A stretch of DNA of 59,731 nucleotides, taken from NCBI GenBank assembly GCA_036271555.1, contig DATBAK010000051.1, positions 1 to 59,731 on the forward strand. Reading direction: 5' to 3'. The stretch comes from Acidimicrobiia bacterium. GTDB taxonomy: Bacteria; Actinomycetota; Acidimicrobiia; IMCC26256; PALSA-610. Below are positions 51,159 to 58,558 of this stretch, one piece after another. A program made the translations under genes and the position numbers. The notes under the pieces were generated by a model. The model was not told the origin of the DNA. It saw only the letters and a list, made by a program, of their open reading frames with translations, and did no database searches. The number at the start of each line of letters is the position of its first letter. Within the stretch, counting starts at the first letter, position 1.

Positions 51159-52055
51159 TCAGGCGGCCAGACCGAGCGCGGTCCAGGCCTCGACGCTCGC
51201 GTCGTCGATCACGCCGATGTCGGTGAGGAACGCCGTGAGCTTCGCCAAGCCGGCGACGATCACCTGCCGGTGATGCGGGTTGGCCCGCGCGATCTCCGCT
51301 CCGTCCGCGATGCCGAGCTCGTCGTACACCGCGGGGTCGACGCTCAGCTCCGCGACGACCGACACGAGCACGGGCGCAGCCTCGATCACGACCCGCCGCG
51401 CGTTCGCGTCGAGCGTCGCCCACGACTCCGCGAGGTAGGTCTTCGCGAAGCTCACGTGCCGCGCTTCCTCGAGTACGTGCAGCTTCGCCATCGCGCGCGA
51501 CGTCGGGTGGACGCGCTCGTCGCGCATCGTGGCGCGGTTCATCGAGTCGAGCAGCTCCTCGACTGCGAGGATCAAGAGGTACGACACCATCCGGCGTTCG
51601 CTGCCACCGTCGGAGTCCGACAGCACGGTGCCGGACAGAGCGGGCCGGTAGGCCGGAGTGCCGGCGCGGCGCACGTACTCGCCGAACATCGCGGAGTGCC
51701 GGCACTCGTCGGCCACCTCGACGAGGAGGAAGCGGTGCGCCGGATCGGTGACCGGCAGCTCCGCGAGGTGGCGGAGCACCACCTGCATGAGCACGTTCTC
51801 GAACCAGATGCCGGCGCCGCAGAGCGCCGCCGTCTCGTGCCGGCTGTAGGCGATGCGGTCGGCTTCGCTCATCGCGTCGTAGGGCGCGGTCCCGTAGAGC
51901 GGCAGTTGCTCGGGCGGGAGGTGGAAGGCGGAGTCGTCGATCGGCACGTTCCAGTCGACGTGCACGAAGGGATCGAGGGTGGCGCGCTGCGAAGCCGCGA
52001 CCAGCTGGTCGGCCCGGGCGGCGGTACGGGGGAGGAGCGAGGCGGTGGGGGTCAT
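51159..52055 (-). CDS. AurF-like diiron N-oxygenase family protein
   Basis: A 298-residue protein of the p-aminobenzoate N-oxygenase (AurF) family. Diiron ligands are expected in helices with RHETAALCGAGIWFENVL, VEVADECRHSAMF (about residues 118-130), AVEELLDSMNR and VLEEARHVSFAKTYL (about 200-214); the two ExxH patterns are clear. Such proteins oxidise amines or aldehydes or act as other diiron oxygenases. The ATG at 52055 is preferred over the TTG 12 nt upstream. It faces a MerR-type regulator across 72 AT-rich nt and probably is its target. Stop to stop distance with the dehydrogenase gene is 21 nt. Confidence 0.83.
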   Translation of the reverse strand: MTPTASLLPRTAARADQLVAASQRATLDPFVHVDWNVPIDDSAFHLPPEQLPLYGTAPYDAMSEADRIAYSRHETAALCGAGIWFENVLMQVVLRHLAELPVTDPAHRFLLVEVADECRHSAMFGEYVRRAGTPAYRPALSGTVLSDSDGGSERRMVSYLLILAVEELLDSMNRATMRDERVHPTSRAMAKLHVLEEARHVSFAKTYLAESWATLDANARRVVIEAAPVLVSVVAELSVDPAVYDELGIADGAEIARANPHHRQVIVAGLAKLTAFLTDIGVIDDASVEAWTALGLAA

Positions 52056-52127
52056 GCGCCCACCCAAACACTTGCAGTCGACACTGTCAAGGTATTCTGC
52101 CAGTTATTACTGTAATCATTCGGCGAC
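52056..52127. promoter_or_regulatory. AT-rich divergent promoter region, AurF-like / MerR
   Basis: The region 52071-52120 is unusually AT-rich for this window. On the minus strand there is TTGACA (complement of 52085-52090), a good -35 for the AurF-like gene. The sequence CAGT-TATT-ACTG (52102-52113) and ACTG...CAGT (52084-52105) are short symmetrical elements that might be the MerR site. On the plus strand TACTGT (52108-52113) could be a -10 for merR. Confidence 0.45.
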
Positions 52128-52970
52128 GTGTGCTTGACTCGGCCGGTGAGCCCCGAAGCGCCCGAGCCCGAGCCGGAGCCGGAATCGGAGTCGAAGTCGG
52201 AGCCGAAATCGGAGCCGACGTTCGGGCTCCAGGCGCTGGCCGACCGGAGCGGGCTCCCGGTCCGCACGATCCGCTGGTACCAGTCGGAGGGGCTGCTCCC
52301 GAAACCCGAGAAGCAGGGCCGCGACGCGGTGTATCGCCGCGAGCACCTCGAGCGGCTCGCGTTGATCGCGGAGCTGCGCGACCGCGGTCTCACCCTCAAT
52401 GCGATCCGCGACCTGGTCGCACGGTCGCGACCGGCGCGCACCGTGTCGGAGTGGCTCGGCATCGACGCAACGCTCACGGCTCCGTGGTCCGACGATCGCC
52501 CGCGCATCGTCGATCGCGAGCAGCTCGCCGAGCTGATCGGTGATCGGCGCGTCGGCCTGCTCGCGGAGCTGCAGGACGCCGACTACGTGAAGCCCACCGA
52601 AGGCGGCGGCTGGCTCGTGCCGAGCCCGATGCTGCTCGACCTCGCGCTGCAGCTGCACGACGCGGGGATCGAGGTGGAGCTGAGTGGGCGGCTGCGCGAT
52701 CTTCTGCGGCGTCGGCTGGCCAAGGCCGTCGACGACGCGGTGAAGCTCGTGGTCGAGCGCACCGGCGCGGGCTTCGCGGGCGCGGCGAGCCCGCGCGAGG
52801 TTGCGACCGCGCTCGGCGTGCTGCGCCCGATCGCGCGTGAGACGACGAGTCTGATCCTGGCGCAGGAGGTCGAGCGCGCGTTGCGCGAGCTCGCGGGTGC
52901 CGGGCCGGCCGCGCTCGAACGGGCGTTGCCTGCGGAAGTGAGTGAGAGAAGCCGCCATGCCCGGCGATGA
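52128..52970 (+). CDS. MerR-family regulator with acidic low-complexity N-terminus
   Basis: A regulator of about 280 residues. Residues 10-30 are a run of Pro/Glu/Ser/Lys (PEPEPEPESESKSEPKSEP) encoded by a hexanucleotide-like repeat at 52160-52218. The MerR winged HTH follows (FGLQALADRSGLPVRTIRWYQSEGLLPKP, about 32-60; LIAELRDRGLTLNAIRDLV, about 78-96). The C-terminal 170 residues are helical and lack the cysteines of metal sensors, so a small organic ligand or none is likely. GTG at 52128 or 52146 could be the start; both are before the repeat. It diverges from the AurF-like gene, and its stop overlaps the VOC gene by 14 nt. Confidence 0.85.
   Translation: MCLTRPVSPEAPEPEPEPESESKSEPKSEPTFGLQALADRSGLPVRTIRWYQSEGLLPKPEKQGRDAVYRREHLERLALIAELRDRGLTLNAIRDLVARSRPARTVSEWLGIDATLTAPWSDDRPRIVDREQLAELIGDRRVGLLAELQDADYVKPTEGGGWLVPSPMLLDLALQLHDAGIEVELSGRLRDLLRRRLAKAVDDAVKLVVERTGAGFAGAASPREVATALGVLRPIARETTSLILAQEVERALRELAGAGPAALERALPAEVSERSRHARR
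52160..52218. repeat. Imperfect GAGCCG/GAATCG tandem repeat in merR gene
   Basis: About nine or ten copies of a six-nt unit, GAGCCG and variants (GAATCG, GAGTCG, AAGTCG, AAATCG), in frame, giving Glu-Pro, Glu-Ser and Lys-Ser pairs at the N-terminus of the MerR protein. Copy number may vary between strains. Confidence 0.75.
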
Positions 52971-53376
52971 CCCGTCTCCGCAGCTCGGCCAGGTGAACCT
53001 CGTGACGGGCGACATCGACGCGATGGTCGCGTTCTACCGGCGGCTCGGCGTGCGCGTCGACGACGACGATGACGCGTCGTCCGGCGCGCGCCACGTCGAG
53101 ATCGCGATGGGCAACGGCTTCAGCCTCGAGCTCGACAACATCGTGAGCGCGTCGTCGTGGAACGCGGGCGTGCGCGGCGACCGCGCGCCGACCGTCGTGT
53201 TCGGCTTCTCGCTGCCGACGAGCGCCGCGGTCGACGAGACGTATCGCGATCTCGTCGCCGCGGGTGCCGTCGGCCGGCAGCCGCCCTACGACGCGTTTTG
53301 GGGTGCGCGTTTCGCGATCGTGCGCGATCCCGACGGTCACGACATCGGCCTCATGGGCCCGCGGGATCGGTCGTAG
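52957..53376 (+). CDS. VOC (glyoxalase/bleomycin-resistance fold) protein
   Basis: A 139-residue protein of the vicinal oxygen chelate fold. GQVNLVTGDIDAMVAFYRRLGVRV (about residues 9-32) is the first half, and FAIVRDPDGHDIGLMGP (about 118-134) the second, with metal-ligand-type His and Glu positions partly kept. It could be a dioxygenase-like, glyoxalase-like or binding protein. The ATG at 52957 overlaps the end of the merR gene by 14 nt, so the two are co-transcribed. Substrate is unknown. A weak hairpin, CGGTCG (53368-53373) and CGACCG (53386-53391), spans its stop codon. Confidence 0.87.
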   Translation: MPGDDPSPQLGQVNLVTGDIDAMVAFYRRLGVRVDDDDDASSGARHVEIAMGNGFSLELDNIVSASSWNAGVRGDRAPTVVFGFSLPTSAAVDETYRDLVAAGAVGRQPPYDAFWGARFAIVRDPDGHDIGLMGPRDRS

Positions 53377-53405
53377 CGCGCGCCGCGACCGTCGTCGCTG
53401 GTTCG

Positions 53406-54473
53406 CTAGGGCAGGATCAGGTGCTCGTCGCCGAACTCGTGCCACTGGTAGCCCTCGGCGAGGCTCGCCGCGTACGACGCTTCGAGCAGCGGCCGACCCG
53501 CGACCGCTTCGAGCATCAAGAGGTGCGACGCCTCGGGCTCGTGCCATCCGGTCAGCAGCCCGTCGACCGCACGCACCCCGCGCTCCGGTGTGATCACGAG
53601 GTCGGTCCATCCGTCGAACGGGTGCACGGTGCCGTCGCAGTCGACCGCAGACTCGAGCGCGCGCACCACGGTCGTGCCGACCGCGACGACGCGTCCGCCG
53701 GCGGCGTGCGTCGCGTTCACGCGCATCGCAGTCGTCGCCGACACGTGCACGGGCTCCGGGTACGGCAGTTCGTCGGCTTCGAGTGAAGCGACTCCCGTGT
53801 GGAGAACGACCGGCGTCACGCCGATGCCCTTCGCGACGAGGCGCATGATCACGTCGGGCGTGAAGGGGCGCCCGGCGCTCGGCATCTCCGCACTGCCGGG
53901 CTCGGTCACGTACACGTTCTGATACGCCGACAGCGGCCACGGCCGCTCGACGTATCCGTAGCGGATCGGCCGGCCGTGCACGGTCAGCCACGTGAGCACG
54001 GGGTGCGGCAGGTCGAGCTCCGCGACCCACAAGCGCGCGCTGTCGAGGTAGCGCTCGCGCAGGCTCATCGACGCGTCGGGTGCGAGCGTCAACGCGCGCG
54101 GCGGGTCGTCGTCGGGCCACCGCTCGGTCGTGTGGCCGGCGATGCGCCGCGGCTCGACGACCCAGCGACCGTCGTCGAGCCGGGTCGAGAGGTGCACGGT
54201 GATCTCGGCGCCGGTCGCCGTCGTCGCAGTGATCGCGGCCGGGATCGTGCCCGACGTGTTCACCACGACGAGATCACCGTCGTTCAGGAAGGCGGGGAGC
54301 AACGCGAACGTCGTGTGCACGAGCTCACCCGTCCCGCGGTGCGCGACCATCATCCGCACCGCGTCGCGCGTCATGCCGCGCGCTTCGGGCGGTGCGCTCG
54401 CCTCGAGCTCGGGCGGCAGATCGAACGTCAGCCGCGGCGACTGCGTCAGTGGCTTCGTCAGCGTGCTCGTCAT
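53406..54473 (-). CDS. QueA-like S-adenosylmethionine:tRNA ribosyltransferase-isomerase paralogue
   Basis: A 355-residue protein of the QueA family, the usual length. True QueA transfers the ribose of SAM to preQ1-tRNA. Recognisable parts: FDLPPELEASAPPEARG at the N-terminus, LNDGDLVVVNTSGTIPAAI (NDTRVIPAR in QueA), LPPxLT-like YVERPWPLSAYQNVY, ALESAVDCDGTV, and the final LAEGYQWHEFGDEHLIL. The NDTRVIPAR arginine and other conserved residues have changed, so it is a divergent paralogue and may not make queuosine. No other queuosine genes are in the window. It is translated with the SDR gene before it (TGATG overlap). Confidence 0.85.
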   Translation of the reverse strand: MTSTLTKPLTQSPRLTFDLPPELEASAPPEARGMTRDAVRMMVAHRGTGELVHTTFALLPAFLNDGDLVVVNTSGTIPAAITATTATGAEITVHLSTRLDDGRWVVEPRRIAGHTTERWPDDDPPRALTLAPDASMSLRERYLDSARLWVAELDLPHPVLTWLTVHGRPIRYGYVERPWPLSAYQNVYVTEPGSAEMPSAGRPFTPDVIMRLVAKGIGVTPVVLHTGVASLEADELPYPEPVHVSATTAMRVNATHAAGGRVVAVGTTVVRALESAVDCDGTVHPFDGWTDLVITPERGVRAVDGLLTGWHEPEASHLLMLEAVAGRPLLEASYAASLAEGYQWHEFGDEHLILP

Positions 54474-55186
54474 CACTTCACCTCCACGACGTCGGAGAGG
54501 TCGGCGGCGCGGTAGCGGCCGCTCGGTGGCGCGTTCCAGAGCAGGCTGCGGAGGCGGGGCACGACGCGCTCGGGGAGCGGGCGATCGGAGATGTCCTCGC
54601 CTGGGAACGCCTCCTGGTGCATCTGCGTGCGCATGTCGCCGGGGTCGAACCAGTAGACGCGCACGTCGGGCTCCTCGGCGGCGAGCACATTGCTCAGCTG
54701 CTCGAACGCAGCCTTCGACGAGCCGTAACCGCCCCAGCCCTCGTAGCCCTCGACCGCGGCGTCGGACGTCATGTCGACGACGGTGCCGTGCGCGGCACGC
54801 AGCGCGGGCAGCGCGCCTTGGATGAGCGCGAGCGGCGCGATCACGTTGACGCGGTAGACGGACTCGAGCTCGTCGAGCGGGTAGTCGGCGAGCGCCGGCT
54901 GGGGCGACGGGCCGAGCAGGCTCGCGTTGTTGACGAGCAGGTCGATGCCGCCGAGCTGCTGCGCGGCGGCGACGACTTCGGCGCGGTGACCCGCGTCGGC
55001 GACGTCGCCCGGAACCGCCCGCACCCGGGCACCCGGCGCGGCGCCGGACGCGATCTCGGCCGCGGCCCGGTCGAGCGCGGCGCCGTCGCGAGCGTCGAGC
55101 ACGACGTCCCAACCGTCCGCCGCGAGGTCGGCGGCGAGGGCCTTCCCGAATCCTCGCGAGGCTCCCGTGATCACTGCGACCGCCAT
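54473..55186 (-). CDS. Short-chain dehydrogenase/reductase
   Basis: A 237-residue classical SDR. The cofactor motif is AVITGASRGFGKALA (TGxxxGxG, about residues 4-18), NNAS is in LLVNNASLLG (about 84-93) and the catalytic S, Y and K are in VVDMTSDAA and GYGSSKAAFEQL (YxxSK: Y at about 155, K at about 159). NADP preference cannot be stated with certainty, though the Arg after the glycine motif is compatible. ATG 55186 is chosen over 55192 because GAAGGGG is at a better distance. It is the first gene of a two-gene operon with the QueA-like gene, under a palindrome at 55223-55236. Confidence 0.92.
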   Translation of the reverse strand: MAVAVITGASRGFGKALAADLAADGWDVVLDARDGAALDRAAAEIASGAAPGARVRAVPGDVADAGHRAEVVAAAQQLGGIDLLVNNASLLGPSPQPALADYPLDELESVYRVNVIAPLALIQGALPALRAAHGTVVDMTSDAAVEGYEGWGGYGSSKAAFEQLSNVLAAEEPDVRVYWFDPGDMRTQMHQEAFPGEDISDRPLPERVVPRLRSLLWNAPPSGRYRAADLSDVVEVK

Positions 55187-55222
55187 GGCCATCCCCCTTC
55201 GTCGGAGTGCCGGCCACTTTAA

Positions 55223-55236
55223 CAAGTGATCACTTG
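55223..55236. promoter_or_regulatory. Perfect palindrome, probable TetR operator
   Basis: CAAGTGATCACTTG, a 14-bp perfect palindrome flanked by TTAA and GTAA, lies 37 nt upstream of the SDR start (55186) and downstream of the TetR gene read the same way. The size and perfect symmetry fit a TetR dimer site. A -35/-10 like pair (TTACGC, TAAAGT on the minus strand) overlaps it. Confidence 0.65.
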
Positions 55237-55246
55237 CGTAATTCCG

Positions 55247-55294
55247 ATCTGATCGAGAACGGCGACGCGGGCGCGTCGCCAAACTCGATCAGAT
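55247..55294. repeat. Long two-part inverted repeat
   Basis: A 48-nt hairpin: outer arms ATCTGATCGAG (55247-55257) and CTCGATCAGAT (55284-55294); inner arms GGCGACGC (55261-55268) and GCGTCGCC (55273-55280); loop GGGC; an AAC/AAA internal bulge between. All 19 arm base pairs are Watson-Crick. It sits 39 nt downstream of the TetR stop and upstream of the SDR promoter, so it may end the tetR transcript. The absence of a T-run and the length of the perfect outer arms also allow other roles. Confidence 0.75.
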
Positions 55295-55332
55295 GCCCAA
55301 AGGCCCTGGTCAGCGCGCTGGCGGCGCGGGCG

Positions 55333-55986
55333 TCAGGGGGTGGCGGTGAAGGGGGCGAAGAGCGCCCCGCAGACCATGTCGACGAGGTTCTCGACGAACA
55401 GCTGTCCCGGCAGGTGGGCCCGCATGCCGCTCGGGTCGTCCTCGACGCGCGAGCGGTCCGCGCACAGATGGAGCGAGGTCTGGGCGAGGGTCACGATCCG
55501 CTCGCCCGCGATCTCCGGGGGCATGCGCTCCGCGAGCTGCTCGTAGAGCGCGGTGCCGACCTTCGTCGCGATCTCGGGCGCCGACGACACCATCTCCCGC
55601 ACGTGCAGATCCGGGCGCTGGAGCAGGTCGCTCATGATCTTCACCCACGCCCGCTCGCTCGGTCCCCGCAGCAGGTACACGGCGGCAGGCCGCACGAGCA
55701 CGGCGACCAGGCTGCGGGCGTCGTCGCCTTGCCCATCGGCGATCGTCGCCTCGAAGAGCTCCCGCTGGATCGCCGTGATCGCCGGCATGTGCCGGTCGAT
55801 GAGCGCCTGCATCAGACCGGCCCGGTTCTCGAAGTGGAACTGCACCGCCGCCGCGTTGCGCGCCCCGGCGGCGAGCCGGATCTCCCGCAGCGAGACCGCG
55901 TCGACGCCGCGTTCACCGAAGAGCTGTTCGGCGACGTCGAGCAAGCGTTCCCTCGTGCGCCGCCCGGGGGCAGTCACGGCGCTCAT
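55333..55986 (-). CDS. TetR-family regulator
   Basis: A 217-residue TetR-type protein. The HTH is at about residues 10-60 (RERLLDVAEQLFGERGVDAVSLREIRLAAGARNAAAVQFHFENRAGLM). The C-terminal part matches the TetR_C_33/AcrR-like ligand domain (LVAVLVRPAAVYLL, PEIAGERIVTLAQTSLHLCADRS). The ATG at 55986 starts directly before the basic TAPGRRTRERL segment. It lies upstream of the SDR-QueA-like operon in the same direction, separated by 146 nt with a palindrome, so it probably controls that operon. Distance to the divergent sulfotransferase-like gene is 90 nt. Confidence 0.9.
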   Translation of the reverse strand: MSAVTAPGRRTRERLLDVAEQLFGERGVDAVSLREIRLAAGARNAAAVQFHFENRAGLMQALIDRHMPAITAIQRELFEATIADGQGDDARSLVAVLVRPAAVYLLRGPSERAWVKIMSDLLQRPDLHVREMVSSAPEIATKVGTALYEQLAERMPPEIAGERIVTLAQTSLHLCADRSRVEDDPSGMRAHLPGQLFVENLVDMVCGALFAPFTATP

Positions 55987-56076
55987 GCTACGACCCGCCC
56001 GTTGTCTCCCGGTTGATCCGCGCCCGTTGCGGCCACGAACCAGGCCGTGCGAGGCTTCTCGACCGGGGGGATCGGG

Positions 56077-56694
56077 ATGCCGTTGAAAGTGATCGGTGCG
56101 GGTGTCGGGCGGACGGGCACGCACTCCTTGAAGCTCGCGCTCGAGCAGCTGCTCGGCGGGCCCTGCTATCACATGATGGAAGTGTTCGGCCGTCCCGACG
56201 ACGTGCCCCGCTGGCAGCGTGCGGTCGACGCGAACCCGGGCCCGTGGGACGACATCCTCGGCTCGTACGTCGCCGCGGTCGACTGGCCGGCGTCCGAATT
56301 CTGGGAGCCGATCGCCGCGGCATACCCGGACGCGATCGTCCTGCTGTCGACAAGGAAGTCGGCCGACGCGTGGTTCGAGAGCGCGAACAACACGATCTTC
56401 GCGGTGATGGACGGTGTCGGCGCCGAGAACCCCGAGTGGCACCACATGATCGAGGGTCTGTTCGCGCACTTCGGTGACGTCACCGATCCGGTGGCGGCGA
56501 AGGCCGCGTACGAGCGCCACAACGCGCACGTGCGCGCGACGGTGCCCGCCGACCGGCTCGTGGATTGGGAGCCGGGTGACGGATGGGAGCCGATCTGCGC
56601 GGCGCTCGACGTGCCGGTTCCCGACTCGCCGTTCCCGCACGTGAACACCACCGACGAGTTCCGCACGATGACCGGGCTCGACGCCGCGCACTGA
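56077..56694 (+). CDS. Sulfotransferase-family protein
   Basis: A 205-residue protein of the sulfotransferase-like P-loop family. The PAPS-binding-like P-loop is at the N-terminus (KVIGAGVGRTGTHSLKLAL, residues 4-22), and VLLSTRKSADAWFESANNT (about 88-106) corresponds to the 3'-phosphate-binding segment. The C-terminal WEPGDGWEPICAALDVPVPDSPFPHVNTTDEF is typical of this subgroup. The ATG at 56077 is preferred because GGGGGGATCGGG precedes it; a GTG at 56047 is in frame. Acceptor is unknown. It diverges from the TetR gene. Confidence 0.85.
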   Translation: MPLKVIGAGVGRTGTHSLKLALEQLLGGPCYHMMEVFGRPDDVPRWQRAVDANPGPWDDILGSYVAAVDWPASEFWEPIAAAYPDAIVLLSTRKSADAWFESANNTIFAVMDGVGAENPEWHHMIEGLFAHFGDVTDPVAAKAAYERHNAHVRATVPADRLVDWEPGDGWEPICAALDVPVPDSPFPHVNTTDEFRTMTGLDAAH

Positions 56695-56837
56695 GCTTTC
56701 TGGTCGGGCTCGCGAGCTTCGACGCCTCGGTCCGCCGGTCGCGCCGGCCGCAAGGTGACCCGCCGTTCGTGCCGGCGCAAACGGAGCGACGGTCGATATC
56801 GGCGAGCCGTCCGAGGACGGCTCTCTAGGCTCGCGCC

Positions 56838-56939
56838 GTGGTTTTGCCGAACCGTCGAGCCGCGAGCGAAGCGAGCACGCGACCGAACTCGCTCCCGTCC
56901 CGCGCCTCGGAGCCGCGAGCGCAGCGAGCGCGACCGTAG
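56838..56939 (+). CDS. Candidate 33-codon leader ORF before the ABC-F gene
   Basis: A small open frame: GTG at 56838, TAG at 56937-56939, only 2 nt before the ABC-F ATG at 56942. TAGGCT (56826-56831) ends 6 nt before the GTG, in the position of a leaderless promoter. The product would be a basic peptide rich in Arg, Ala, Ser and Pro, and two thirds of it is encoded by two copies of the dispersed repeat. ABC-F resistance genes often have leader peptides that control them by ribosome stalling; whether this one is translated is unknown. Confidence 0.35.
   Translation: MVLPNRRAASEASTRPNSLPSRASEPRAQRARP
56857..56936. repeat. Two direct copies of the dispersed GCGAGCGnAGCGAGC repeat
   Basis: Copy A at 56857-56885 begins GAGCCGCGAGCGAAGCGAGC and ends ACGCGACCG; copy B at 56910-56936 begins GAGCCGCGAGCGCAGCGAGC and ends GCGACCG. 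Related copies lie at 35495-35512, 35548-35568, 36515-36533 and, inverted and split, 39870-39932. Confidence 0.8.
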
Positions 56940-56941
56940 AC

Positions 56942-58525
56942 ATGGGCGCGGTCGACGTCAGCGGCGTGTCGTACGCGCTGCCCGGAGGACGGACGTTGCT
57001 CGACGATGTCGGGTTGCGCGCCGGCGACGGTGAGCACGTCGCGCTGATCGGCGCGAACGGCAGCGGCAAGACCACGCTGTTGCGCATCGTCTGCGGCGAC
57101 CTGCGACCGCAACGGGGAACGGTCGCCGTCGACGGTCGCCTGCTCGTGATGCGCCAGCTCCTCGGCACCGACGACGCGACCGTTCGTGAGCTGCTCGTCG
57201 GCGTCTCGCCGCCGGCGTTGGGCGCTGCCGCGGCCGAGCTTGCCGCGGCAGAGACCGCGGCCGCCGCCGACCCGTCCGACGCGGCGGGCATGCGGCTCGC
57301 CCGCGCCCACGCCGCGTACGGCGACGCCGGTGGGTACGACGCCGAGGTGCTCTGGGACGTCTGCACGTCGCGCGTGCTCGACGCGAGCTTCGAATCCGTC
57401 GCCGATCGCCGGCTCGCGACGCTCTCGGGCGGCGAGCAGAAGCGGCTCGCGCTCGAGGCGCTGTTCCGCTCCGACGCCGACGTCCTCGTCCTCGACGAAC
57501 CCGACAACTTCCTCGACGTGCCCGGCAAGGAGTGGCTCGAGGCGACGATCGCGGCGTCGCCGAAGACGGTGCTGTTCGTGAGCCACGATCGCGAGCTGCT
57601 CGCGCGCTCGGCGCGGAAGATCGTGACGATCGAAGCGGGCGGCAACTGGACGCACGGGGGCGGCTTCGCGGGCTACCACGAGGCGCGCGACGCGCGGCTC
57701 GCGCGTCTCGACGACCAGCATCGTCGCTACCTCGAGGAGCAGAAGCATCTCGTCAAGGCGCTCAACGAGTTCCGCCGCCGCGCGCAGATGGGGAGCGACA
57801 CGTTCGCGTCGCGCGTCCGTGCGACGAAGACGCGCATCGAGCGGTTCGAGCGTGAGCCCCCGCCGGCACGGCCGGCGCAGCAGAACGTCACGATGAAGCT
57901 CGGCGGCGCGCGCACCGGCAAGCGCGTCTTCACCGCCGAGCACCTCGAGCTCGACGGGCTCACCGATCCGTTCGACGCCGAGATCCTGTTCGGCGAGCGC
58001 ATCGGTGTCGTCGGTCTCAACGGCACCGGCAAGAGCCACTTCCTCAAGCTGCTCGCGGGCTACGACGTCGCGCACGCGGGCGAGTGGAAGCTCGGCGCGC
58101 GCGTCGTACCCGGTTACTTCTCGCAGCTGCACGAGGAGACCTCGTCGCGCGCCGGCGACGGCGAGCGTCTGCTCGACGTGATGATGCGCGCCGGTCACAG
58201 CCGCGGCGAGGCGATGGCCTCGTTGCGGCGCTACGAGCTGCACGGGTGCGCGGAGCAACCATTCGTCACGCTGTCGGGCGGGCAGCAGGCGCGCTTCCAG
58301 ATCCTCATGCTCGAGACGTCCGGCGCGACGCTGCTCCTGCTCGACGAGCCGACCGACAACCTCGACCTCGTGTCGGCCGAGGCGCTCGAGACCGCGCTCG
58401 CGCAGTTCGAGGGCACGGTGGTCGCGGTCACGCACGACCGCTGGCTCATGCGATCGCTCGACCGGTTCCTCGTCTTCGGCAGCGACTGCAGCGTGCGCGA
58501 AGCGCCGGAGCCCGAGTACCGGTGA
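56942..58525 (+). CDS. ABC-F family ATPase
   Basis: A 527-residue protein with two ABC ATPase domains and no membrane part. Domain 1: Walker A GANGSGKTT (about residues 37-45), signature LSGGEQKR (about 162), Walker B VLVLDEPDNFLD, switch VSHDRELL. A linker rich in Arg/Leu (about 240-300, HRRYLEEQKHLVKALNEFRRRAQMGSD) follows. Domain 2: Walker A GLNGTGKSH, signature LSGGQQAR, LLLLDEPTDNLD, VTHDRWLM. ABC-F proteins act on ribosomes, giving antibiotic protection or helping translation; this one is of the shorter, soluble type without an arm of note. The ATG is 2 nt after a candidate leader ORF. The end lies in a tandem octamer repeat that leads into the next gene. Confidence 0.92.
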   Translation: MGAVDVSGVSYALPGGRTLLDDVGLRAGDGEHVALIGANGSGKTTLLRIVCGDLRPQRGTVAVDGRLLVMRQLLGTDDATVRELLVGVSPPALGAAAAELAAAETAAAADPSDAAGMRLARAHAAYGDAGGYDAEVLWDVCTSRVLDASFESVADRRLATLSGGEQKRLALEALFRSDADVLVLDEPDNFLDVPGKEWLEATIAASPKTVLFVSHDRELLARSARKIVTIEAGGNWTHGGGFAGYHEARDARLARLDDQHRRYLEEQKHLVKALNEFRRRAQMGSDTFASRVRATKTRIERFEREPPPARPAQQNVTMKLGGARTGKRVFTAEHLELDGLTDPFDAEILFGERIGVVGLNGTGKSHFLKLLAGYDVAHAGEWKLGARVVPGYFSQLHEETSSRAGDGERLLDVMMRAGHSRGEAMASLRRYELHGCAEQPFVTLSGGQQARFQILMLETSGATLLLLDEPTDNLDLVSAEALETALAQFEGTVVAVTHDRWLMRSLDRFLVFGSDCSVREAPEPEYR

Positions 58526-58558
58526 CCCGGTGACCCGGTGACCCGGTGACCCGGTGAG
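58519..58558. repeat. Tandem octamer repeat at a gene junction
   Basis: Five copies of an eight-nt unit, CCGGTGAC four times then CCGGTGAG, from 58519 to 58558. The ABC-F stop TGA lies in the first copy and the GTG of the next gene in the last. Every copy contains GTGA. The unit is not a multiple of three, and between stop and start it is non-coding, so copy changes would alter spacing of the coupled start rather than the protein. Confidence 0.9.

Noticed and set aside
52085-52113. Classical MerR operator with a 19-20 nt spacer
   Set aside because: Short symmetrical pieces exist but no -35/-10 pair with a 19-20 nt spacer was convincing, so no exact site is claimed.
58519-58558. CRISPR or phase-variation tract
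   Set aside because: Units have no spacers, and the repeat lies between a stop and a start so it cannot shift the frame of either protein.
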